Of a stretch of DNA of 64,000 nt, positions 58,232-64,000 are shown piece after piece. The stretch is from Psychromonas sp. 14N.309.X.WAT.B.A12 (GTDB lineage: Bacteria; Pseudomonadota; Gammaproteobacteria; Enterobacterales; Psychromonadaceae). The stretch is taken from positions 124,001-188,000 of the forward strand of contig NZ_JAPNXS010000002.1 of NCBI RefSeq assembly GCF_030397575.1, read 5' to 3'. The stretch's first letter is position 1; each line of letters starts with the position of its first letter. The position numbers were made by a program, and so were the translations under genes. The notes under the pieces are model-generated. The model was not told where the DNA came from and did not search any database. It was given only the letters and a program-made list of their open reading frames with translations.

Positions 58232-59152
58232 ATGGCTAGCTTATTAATTTTATTAGATGACATTGTCACTGTGTTAGATGATGTTGCGTCAATGAGCAAA
58301 GTAGCGGCCAAAAAAACAGCCGGCATTTTAGGTGATGACCTAGCCCTGAACGCACAACAAGTGTCAGGCGTTAAAGCAGACCGAGAGATTCCTGTTGTTT
58401 GGGCTGTGGCAAAGGGGTCATTATTGAATAAAGCGATCATTCTGCCCATTGCACTGCTATTAAGCACCTTTTTACCCATCGCCATTAATATTTTGTTGTT
58501 AATCGGTGGGGTATATTTATGCTTTGAAGGTTTTGAAAAAATAGCACACTCCCTCTTTTCCGCGGACAAAGCACATCAAAAACAACAACGCCTCCAAGCC
58601 AATGCAGATCAGAATATTGACTTGCTGGCAGTCGAGCAGAAAAAGATCAAAGGCGCAATTCGTACCGATTTTATCTTATCTGCTGAAATCATTATTATTG
58701 CGCTCGCTTCCATCCCTTCAGATGACCTAGTTGCGCAGGTTTTAACCTTAACTGCGTTATCTATAGGATTAACCGGTTTTGTATATGGTTTTGTTGCAGC
58801 CATCGTAAAAATGGATGATTTAGGCTTATATTTAATGAACCAGTCTAAAGACAATACAAAATCTATGTTGCCTCTTGTAGGGAAGTCTTTAATCGCCTTT
58901 GCGCCTATCTTAATGAAATTATTAGTATTCGTTGGTACAGTGGCAATGTTCTTGGTGGGCGGTGGTTTAATAGAGCATAACCTCTCTTTTCTTGCTGAAT
59001 GGGTCCATAACATCACAGCTTTATTTACCAATACTCCTGACTTAATCGCATCAATATTACCAAGCCTATTAACTGGAATTGTTGGTTTAGTAGCAGGTGG
59101 ATTATGTTTCTTAGTGGTAACCCTAATAGGTAAGCTATCTAAAAAAACTTAA
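58232..59152 (+). CDS. DUF808 (YedI-like) membrane protein
   Basis: 306 residues. LLILLDDIVTVLDDVASMSK and the AAKKTAGILGDDLALNAQQV stretch at the N terminus are typical of DUF808/YedI. Helices near 75-100, 140-190, 220-250 and 275-300 are visible. The function of the family is unknown. It may be co-transcribed with smrB (43 bp gap). Confidence 0.87.
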   Translation: MASLLILLDDIVTVLDDVASMSKVAAKKTAGILGDDLALNAQQVSGVKADREIPVVWAVAKGSLLNKAIILPIALLLSTFLPIAINILLLIGGVYLCFEGFEKIAHSLFSADKAHQKQQRLQANADQNIDLLAVEQKKIKGAIRTDFILSAEIIIIALASIPSDDLVAQVLTLTALSIGLTGFVYGFVAAIVKMDDLGLYLMNQSKDNTKSMLPLVGKSLIAFAPILMKLLVFVGTVAMFLVGGGLIEHNLSFLAEWVHNITALFTNTPDLIASILPSLLTGIVGLVAGGLCFLVVTLIGKLSKKT

Positions 59153-59513
59153 TTTACCCAGTGGTTCCACTGTTGTTCAGCGTGAGAAACGTGCATACCC
59201 GAAGGAGAATAGGTCCATCTTCATTTTCAACTCAGCTTCAATCACCTTCAACATAAACAACACCTACTTGATACCGCCCTAACGCGCCAGTTTTCCGCAT
59301 CGAATGTTAATTACACCACTGCAATTAGTTGAAGCGTCAGTTTCTATTGAGCCTCTATTATTAACAAATATTAGAAACTGTTTTTAGCATTACCAATCTT
59401 ATAAAACCATAACAAATCAATATACTAGCCAACATCAAATGAGCGTACCTATTGCACTAATTACGCCCATGACAAAAATCGGCAAGACACTAAAAAATTC
59501 AGGAAATAAGATT
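59153..59513. other. Intergenic region before the nitroreductase gene
   Basis: 361 bp. It holds a 9-bp inverted repeat CAGTTTCTA / TAGAAACTG (59338-59380) with TTTTT after it, a possible terminator for the DUF808 transcript. TATACT near 59419 could be a -10 for the nitroreductase gene, though no good -35 pairs with it. No ORF is supported. Confidence 0.4.
59338..59385 (+). terminator. Possible terminator after the DUF808 gene
   Basis: CAGTTTCTA / TAGAAACTG (9 bp) with a 25-nt loop and a TTTTT tail. The loop is long and the element is about 185 bp past the stop, so the call is tentative. Confidence 0.4.
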
Positions 59514-60170
59514 ATGAGCCAACAAATCATTAAAGACTTAAACGTTCGTTACACCACAAAAAAATACGATCAAACAAAACGCATTTCAGCTGAAGATATG
59601 CAAATAATCAAAGAAGCACTGCGTCTATCTGCGTCATCTATCAACTCACAACCATGGAAATTCATCGTTGTTGAAAGTGAACAAGGTAAACAACGTTTAC
59701 ATGATACATTTGCTAACAAGCATCAGTTTAACCAACTACATGCAAAAGAAGCATCACATACTATTTTATTTGCTTACGACCCTAAATTTACTAAAGACAA
59801 ATTCCGTAAACGTGTCGATGCAGAAGTAAGCTCAGGTCACCTGCCAGCTGAAATGTACGAAAACTTCATGGGTGCTTACGCTTTTGCAGACTCAAATACT
59901 GATGAACATGGCTTTAACGGCTCATGGACTAAAGCACAGGTTTACCTTGCACTAGGTAACATCTTACATACTTTGCCACGCATGGGTATTTCATCAACAC
60001 CAATGGAAGGTGTAGATGCTGATTTAATCGGTGAATTATTTAAAGAAGAGTTAGACGGGCACATCTGTGAAGTTGCATTAGCAATCGGCTACCCAAAAAC
60101 AGAAGAAGATTATAACTATGGCTTACCAAAAGCACGTTTAGCAATGGATGACGTGATCACGGTTGTTTAA
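59514..60170 (+). CDS. NAD(P)H nitroreductase family flavoprotein (NfsB-like)
   Basis: 218 residues from the ATG at 59514, with AGGA 9 nt upstream; a longer frame from 59439 adds 25 residues with no support. VRYTTKKYDQTKRIS and LRLSASSINSQPWKFIVVES form the FMN site. GNILHTLPRMGISSTPMEG and the C-terminal NYGLPKARLAMDDVI match NfsB/dihydropteridine reductase relatives. It reduces nitroaromatics or quinones with NAD(P)H; the natural substrate is unknown. Confidence 0.88.
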   Translation: MSQQIIKDLNVRYTTKKYDQTKRISAEDMQIIKEALRLSASSINSQPWKFIVVESEQGKQRLHDTFANKHQFNQLHAKEASHTILFAYDPKFTKDKFRKRVDAEVSSGHLPAEMYENFMGAYAFADSNTDEHGFNGSWTKAQVYLALGNILHTLPRMGISSTPMEGVDADLIGELFKEELDGHICEVALAIGYPKTEEDYNYGLPKARLAMDDVITVV

Positions 60171-60217
60171 TAAAATAATGCTAGTCACACATCCATGTTA
60201 GCTAGCTAAACCAATCT

Positions 60218-60245
60218 AGGGGACACAATGTTGTCCCCTTTTTAT
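60218..60245 (+). terminator. Rho-independent terminator after the nitroreductase gene
   Basis: An 8-bp stem AGGGGACA / TGTCCCCT with a CAATGT loop is followed by a T run on the plus strand. It sits between convergent genes. Confidence 0.85.
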
Positions 60246-60250
60246 TGGCG

Positions 60251-60898
60251 TTAAACCTCTACACCCGCTTCATCGCATTCGACAATATCAGTTTCAGTGA
60301 GTGCTTGTGCTATCCAATCCTGCAACACAGGGCAACTCATCACAGACTTACAATACTGCTCCGCCAGAGGAGATAACCTAATTTGATATGTTTTTAAACG
60401 TAATACCACTGGAGCATACATTGCGTCTGTAATACTAAACTCACCAAATAACCATGAATTAGGGTACAACTCTTGTTGGCTAGCAAAAATATCATCAATA
60501 CGCGCAATATCTTGTTTAGCCGCCGCTGACAACTCAACCTTACGCGTTGCTCTTATATTCATTGGCATTTCGTTTCTTAACGCCATAAATCCAGAATGCA
60601 TCTCTGCACTTAAACTACGAGCTTGGGCTCTCTTTACAATATTTTTTGGCCATGCAGTTCCTGATAAATAAGCATCATTGATGTATTCACAAATCGCTAA
60701 TGAATCCCATACTTTTAAATCACCATCAATCAGCGCAGGGACTTTCTGTACTGTAAAATATTTTTGTAGCGCAATATAAAAGTCTGGTGTATCAAGTACC
60801 AACTGAGTCTCATCAAATAATACATTGAATTTACTCATTAAATACCAAACTCTCAATGACCATGTAGAATAATTTTTATTACCAATAAATAATTGCAT
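60251..60898 (-). CDS. Glutathione S-transferase family protein
   Basis: 215 residues. The thioredoxin-like N domain starts LFIGNKNYSTWSLRVWYLM, with the catalytic-type Ser/Thr in NYSTWS. It has VQKVPALIDGDLKVWDSLAI, where the cis-Pro and the glutathione-binding DS (Glu/Asp-Ser) are seen. The C domain is helical. It resembles YfcF-type GSTs. The substrate is unknown. It is divergent from the LysR gene, which may control it. Confidence 0.88.
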   Translation of the reverse strand: MQLFIGNKNYSTWSLRVWYLMSKFNVLFDETQLVLDTPDFYIALQKYFTVQKVPALIDGDLKVWDSLAICEYINDAYLSGTAWPKNIVKRAQARSLSAEMHSGFMALRNEMPMNIRATRKVELSAAAKQDIARIDDIFASQQELYPNSWLFGEFSITDAMYAPVVLRLKTYQIRLSPLAEQYCKSVMSCPVLQDWIAQALTETDIVECDEAGVEV

Positions 60899-60975
60899 TA
60901 CAACTCCTAAATGATTAAGTTATAAACAATATAAAGCATGGTGTAATTAAATACTCGCCAAAGTTTTTCATACAT

Positions 60976-60996
60976 TACATCAATTAAACTGATGTA
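60976..60996. promoter_or_regulatory. Inverted repeat in the GST-lysR divergent region (candidate LysR site)
   Basis: TACATCA-N7-TGATGTA is a perfect 7-bp dyad, extended by further A/T symmetry, lying 20 bp before the lysR ATG. Size and placement fit a LysR-type operator (T-N11-A core) serving autoregulation and the divergent GST gene. Confidence 0.5.
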
Positions 60997-61016
60997 TTAT
61001 ATGTTATAGGATGTAA

Positions 61017-61883
61017 ATGGATATTGATGCTCTTCGTACATTTTTAGCCTTTGTTGATACAGGCAGCTTTACTCGTGCCGCACAGCAAGTCTGTCGGACT
61101 CAGTCAGCGGTTAGTATGCAGATGAAGAAACTGGAATCGGATGTTGCTAACCCATTATTTGTTAAACAAGGTCGACAACTTGTGCTTTCTAATGCAGGTA
61201 TTCAGTTAGCCAGCTATGCTAAACAATTAATTGCACTGCATGACGAAGCTTATAAACAATTAAAAACAAGTGCTGGCCAGGTTCGTATACGTCTAGGTTG
61301 CCCTGATGATTATGCTCTCTCGATATTGCCCAAAATCACCGAACTCTTACATCAACTTATTGAACAACTAGATTTACAAATCACCTGTGCATCAACTACA
61401 GAACTAAAGAACCAGCTAGATCAAGGCTTACTAGATTTAATTATAGCGACTCGTTCTCCTAGTTCAGAAGAAGGATACTTCCTACATGCAAGTAGCGGTG
61501 TATGGGTTAAAAGTAAAGAGTTTAGTTACCATCGAGATATGACCTTACCAATCGCTATTTTTATGCGTGATTGTAAATTTCATCAAGCCGCAATAGAAGG
61601 ATTATTAAAAACTGAGCGACAATTTAAAGTGATTGGCTGTTGTTCGAGTTTAAGTGCGCTTGATGCGCTAGTAAAAAACCATTTAGCAATAGGTGCAATA
61701 GCAGAAATAAGCAAAGCAGAGTCATTAATCATCATTGATGACCCAAGTTTGCCTGCTTTGCCAGCGGTAGATATCGTATTATTACTAGCAAACCATACTC
61801 ATAACCCGATTAGCCAGACTATGGTAAAGCAATTAGCAGAGCAATTTGTTAATCAAGATAAGCTGGTAAAACCACCAGCTTAG
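61017..61883 (+). CDS. LysR family transcriptional regulator
   Basis: 288 residues. The N-terminal winged helix-turn-helix is standard: LRTFLAFVDTGSFTRAAQQV followed by RTQSAVSMQMKKLES. A periplasmic-binding-protein-like effector domain follows (about 90-285; QVRIRLGCPDDYALSILPK). TAGGATG lies before the ATG. The effector is unknown. Divergence from the GST gene and the dyad between them suggest that gene as a target. Confidence 0.9.
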   Translation: MDIDALRTFLAFVDTGSFTRAAQQVCRTQSAVSMQMKKLESDVANPLFVKQGRQLVLSNAGIQLASYAKQLIALHDEAYKQLKTSAGQVRIRLGCPDDYALSILPKITELLHQLIEQLDLQITCASTTELKNQLDQGLLDLIIATRSPSSEEGYFLHASSGVWVKSKEFSYHRDMTLPIAIFMRDCKFHQAAIEGLLKTERQFKVIGCCSSLSALDALVKNHLAIGAIAEISKAESLIIIDDPSLPALPAVDIVLLLANHTHNPISQTMVKQLAEQFVNQDKLVKPPA

Positions 61884-61897
61884 AACAACTGTAAACA

Positions 61898-62143
61898 TTA
61901 ATAATATTGTTTTAAAAAGTGAATAATATCTTGAGACTCATACAGCCACTGGTCACTTTTGCCCTTTTCAGAAATCAATAAACAAGGTACCTGTACTTTA
62001 CCGCCACCTGCCATTAGCTCTTTTCTCAACTTATCATGTACATCTAAATCTTTATAAGTCACCGCGACTTTCTGGCTTTGAATAACTTTGATGACTCGCT
62101 TACAGAATGGGCAATGTCCCATGTGATAAAGCGTTAATTTCAT
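61898..62143 (-). CDS. Glutaredoxin
   Basis: 81 residues, single thioredoxin-fold domain. LYHMGHCPFCKRVIKVI has the active-site CPFC dithiol, VQVPCLLI the cis-Pro and YESQDIIHFL the C-terminal helix that binds glutathione. It is a monomeric dithiol glutaredoxin, near in type to GST N-terminal domains. It is convergent with the lysR gene (14 bp between stops). Confidence 0.9.
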   Translation of the reverse strand: MKLTLYHMGHCPFCKRVIKVIQSQKVAVTYKDLDVHDKLRKELMAGGGKVQVPCLLISEKGKSDQWLYESQDIIHFLKQYY

Positions 62144-62237
62144 AAGGTTTCCTTTCAGATTAATATGTATAGATAACGCTTAACAATACGTAAAATGGTA
62201 TGAATAACAACATAAATTAACCTGAATCCTTAACTTC

Positions 62238-62630
62238 TCAACCGACCTTCCCTTGCTTCATTAGATAATCTTTTAATAAATCCGTATTACGCGTATTGGC
62301 TTTAAAAAAGGCATCGAAAAGGTCACCAAACAAGGGAATCAGGCCACCAAAAAAATCGATCAATATATTAACGATCATCTTTAATTTAATACCTTTACTG
62401 ACTCCCACCCGCTGCGCTTCAAACAACACATAACTTGATAACAGCACACCAATGGCATCACCAACAATAGGCACTAAGCCAATGATCGCATCAACCCCAA
62501 CTTTAAATTGGGTAAAAGGGATACGAATACTGCTATCCGTTAATTTACTAAAACGCTCAAGACGTTTGATAGCCGCATCAATTTTTTGTTGAGAGAGTTT
62601 CTCGTTCTTTGTTTGTTTTGAGTTAAACAC
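62238..62630 (-). CDS. DUF4112 family membrane protein
   Basis: 130 residues. An N-terminal charged stretch with RLERFSKLTDSSIRIPF precedes two hydrophobic hairpin regions: GVDAIIGLVPIVGDAIGVLL and ILIDFFGGLIPLFGDLFD. Both have the GLxPxxGD repeat that marks DUF4112. The function is unknown. It may share a transcript with the glutaredoxin gene 95 bp downstream. Confidence 0.85.
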   Translation of the reverse strand: MFNSKQTKNEKLSQQKIDAAIKRLERFSKLTDSSIRIPFTQFKVGVDAIIGLVPIVGDAIGVLLSSYVLFEAQRVGVSKGIKLKMIVNILIDFFGGLIPLFGDLFDAFFKANTRNTDLLKDYLMKQGKVG

Positions 62631-62779
62631 ACTTTCTCCCCTTTTAAGTCACTCATTGAATAGTTTAATGGTATGTCTTTAATCACTTTTTATGACTATT
62701 ACTTCTAGCATCATGATATTTATACGGAGACTGCCTGAACAGCTTTTATTCTAGTTAACTGCATCAAAAAATATAAGTC

Positions 62780-62888
62780 AGATAACTAGAGTATTTATAA
62801 GGTAAAACCGCTAGTACAACATAGTTCTATGTTAAACAGCAGTGTTGATTCGCTTTTCTTAACGCCCCTGTATTGAAGTTAAATAATA
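62780..62888. repeat. Dispersed intergenic repeat, family 1, copy C (diverged)
   Basis: CAGATAACTAGAGTATTTATAAG matches the left end of copies A and B loosely; GATTCGCTTTTCTTA and the following CTGTATTGAAGTTAAATAA match the core. The orientation is the same as A and B. It lies in the 275-bp gap between the CMD and DUF4112 genes. Confidence 0.5.
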
Positions 62889-62905
62889 AATGCTAGAAGC
62901 CCTAG

Positions 62906-63715
62906 CTATGATGAACTACTTTCACTCATCACCTCTTTCAAAACTAAAGTGCCATTAATAGCGGCAGGGAAACCACAATAGACACTCATTAAAATAATGA
63001 TTTCTCGAATCTCTATCTGGCTGACGCCTATATGTAAAGCGGCTTTAATATGAAATTTAAGCTGTGCTGAAGCAGTACCCATGGCAGTTAAAGCTGCGAG
63101 GGTGGCCATTTCTCGATGCTGAATATCTAAAGCGGGTCTTGAAAAAATATCGGCAAAACCGTATTCAATCACTAACCTAGCGAGATCGGGGGAGATATCT
63201 TCAAACGTCGCTTCTAAGTTTTCAACTTGATTCTCATCCAATTGACTTAGGCTTTGCACACCTAGCGCATAACGTGAAGCTCCTTCAGGAACAGAAGATG
63301 GCCGACTAACCCCAACTTCATCTAACTTGCCCTCTTGTTCGCGTTCCGCAACCACTTCCTTTAAGGCTAACATGCCATTAATCGCAGCGGGAAAACCAGC
63401 ATAGCTAGACATTTGTAATATCACTTCTTGGATTTCAGCGATATTAGCCCCGACATTCAATGCACCATGAATATGTACTTTTAACTGCGGTGCCGCATTT
63501 CCCATGGCGGTTAGAGCAGCCACTACGCTTAACTCTTTTGACTTAAGTGCTAGCTCTGTACGGTTATAAACATCACCAAACCCATATTCGATAATGTACT
63601 TCACTAAGTCTGGTGAGCAGTCAATTAAACTCTCGACCACTTTTTCACCTGCCTCTTTATCGATGATTTTTAGATTCTTTAACCCTGTTTCATAACGCTC
63701 GTTTAATGTTGTCAT
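62906..63715 (-). CDS. Tandem carboxymuconolactone decarboxylase (CMD) domain protein
   Basis: 269 residues made of two similar CMD domains (about 30-125 and 165-260). Each has a VxAALTAMG / TLAALTAMG helix, a QLKxHI-GAL-HIG stretch and GFPAAING near the end. Neither has the AhpD CxxC pair, so a peroxidase role is unlikely; a lactone decarboxylase or related activity is possible. AGAGG lies 5 nt before the ATG. It follows merR by 58 bp, with its own MerR-type promoter, so MerR control is likely. Confidence 0.87.
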   Translation of the reverse strand: MTTLNERYETGLKNLKIIDKEAGEKVVESLIDCSPDLVKYIIEYGFGDVYNRTELALKSKELSVVAALTAMGNAAPQLKVHIHGALNVGANIAEIQEVILQMSSYAGFPAAINGMLALKEVVAEREQEGKLDEVGVSRPSSVPEGASRYALGVQSLSQLDENQVENLEATFEDISPDLARLVIEYGFADIFSRPALDIQHREMATLAALTAMGTASAQLKFHIKAALHIGVSQIEIREIIILMSVYCGFPAAINGTLVLKEVMSESSSS

Positions 63716-63716
63716 A

Positions 63717-63753
63717 TTAACCTCTATTTATTAATGGGATGAATAGAGGTTAA
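63717..63753 (-). promoter_or_regulatory. Inverted repeat over the CMD gene ribosome binding site
   Basis: A perfect 12-bp inverted repeat TTAACCTCTATT / AATAGAGGTTAA with a 13-nt loop. One arm contains the AGAGG ribosome binding site of the CMD gene, and the other overlaps the -10 of the MerR-type promoter. It can fold only in RNA that starts upstream of that promoter. Confidence 0.6.
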
Positions 63754-63777
63754 CCCTTAGAGTAAACTCTAAGTCAA
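63747..63777 (-). promoter_or_regulatory. MerR-type promoter with operator dyad upstream of the CMD gene
   Basis: On the minus strand: -35 TTGACT, a 19-bp spacer, -10 TAACCT. The spacer region carries a perfect dyad CTTAGAGT-TT-ACTCTAAG (63756-63773). The over-long spacer with a central dyad is the signature of MerR-activated promoters. The -35 overlaps the merR stop codon. Confidence 0.75.
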
Positions 63778-64000
63778 CCGTTTAAGTTTTCGTAATAGAG
63801 GATTTTTTCTTTAATCTTCTTGAGGTGCAATGCCTCTAAAGCAATTCTTTCTTCTAAGATAACAACATGCTCTTGCAACAACTGCTTGCGTTGCTCTGCC
63901 GTTGACTCGCCCTGCTCTCGTAGATCGGCATACAACTTAATATTATCCAGCGGCATCCCCATCTCTTTTAAACGTTTAACAAATTCAATCCATTCGATAT
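63774..64000 (-). CDS. MerR family transcriptional regulator (partial, 5' end outside window)
   Basis: About 75 C-terminal codons are visible up to the window edge. IEWIEFVKRLKEMGMPLDNI and KLYADLREQG are the usual end of the MerR winged-helix domain. A long coiled-coil dimerisation helix follows (QRKQLLQEHVVILEERIALE), ending in ILYYENLNG. No C-terminal cysteines for metal sensing are present, which points to the AdhR-like group that responds to electrophiles. It probably controls the CMD gene just downstream. Confidence 0.88.
   Translation of the reverse strand, partial: IEWIEFVKRLKEMGMPLDNIKLYADLREQGESTAEQRKQLLQEHVVILEERIALEALHLKKIKEKILYYENLNG

Noticed and set aside
58609-59031. 140-codon minus-strand ORF inside the DUF808 gene
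   Set aside because: Antisense to a family-supported gene, with no ribosome binding site of its own.
1-64000. CRISPR arrays, tRNA or rRNA genes, prophage, integron or toxin-antitoxin modules
   Set aside because: Looked for throughout; no regular spaced repeats, no cloverleaf-like segments, no integrase, transposase or phage structural genes were seen.

Overview
The window is chromosomal DNA from a marine gammaproteobacterium of the Alteromonadales/Vibrio type, most likely Psychromonas or a close relative (inference). The grounds are the low GC content with AT-rich intergenic DNA, the gene orders (lptD-surA-pdxA-rsmA-apaH with divergent djlA; rsmE-gshB-yqgE-ruvX; prmB-aroC with divergent smrB; grcA beside ung; ppk-ppx), the long-form DapD, and closest recall to cold marine genera for several DUF families. 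No rRNA, tRNA, CRISPR array, intact insertion sequence or prophage was seen. Almost everything is housekeeping.

Layout: 1-1.6 kb, end of the trp operon (trpB', trpA) plus yciB. 1.9-4.3 kb, D-alanine dehydrogenase and alanine racemase. 4.5-9 kb, minus-strand HD-GYP protein, dapD, a DUF2937 protein and djlA. 9.2-15.5 kb, the envelope-assembly operon lptD-surA-pdxA-rsmA-apaH, which lacks apaG, followed by convergent folA. 16.4-20.1 kb, DUF2333, a SEC-C zinc protein, and a three-gene unit of an MTHFR-like protein with yjjP-yjjB. 20.4-23.3 kb, rsmE-gshB-yqgE-ruvX. 23.5-28.9 kb, two LysE/RhtB exporters, a peroxiredoxin-like protein, a 2OG-Fe(II) oxygenase, a hemerythrin-like protein, ung and grcA. 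29-34.3 kb, a GGDEF-EAL protein, a ZIP transporter and a BASS-family transporter. 34.7-50.6 kb, hrpA, ppk-ppx, an NhaC-type antiporter and gltBD. 50.6-52.4 kb, a 1.8-kb gene-poor AT-rich stretch. 52.4-64 kb, a Cache-GGDEF protein, an alkyltransferase-like protein, PPK2, prmB-aroC, smrB, a DUF808 protein, a nitroreductase, GST, LysR, glutaredoxin, DUF4112, a double CMD-domain protein and a partial MerR regulator.

Themes: polyphosphate metabolism is represented three times (PPK1, PPX, PPK2), and c-di-GMP turnover three times (HD-GYP, GGDEF-EAL, Cache-GGDEF). Redox and iron proteins cluster at 25-29 kb, and grcA has a good FNR-like site there.

The least ordinary signals lie between genes. There are two families of degenerate dispersed repeats. 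Two REP-like palindromes flank the BASS transporter. Tiny ORFs with strong Shine-Dalgarno sequences sit in the 1.8-kb gap. The merR-CMD spacer holds a MerR-type 19-bp-spacer promoter, and an overlapping inverted repeat could hide the CMD ribosome binding site only in read-through RNA. No large undescribed multi-gene system was found.
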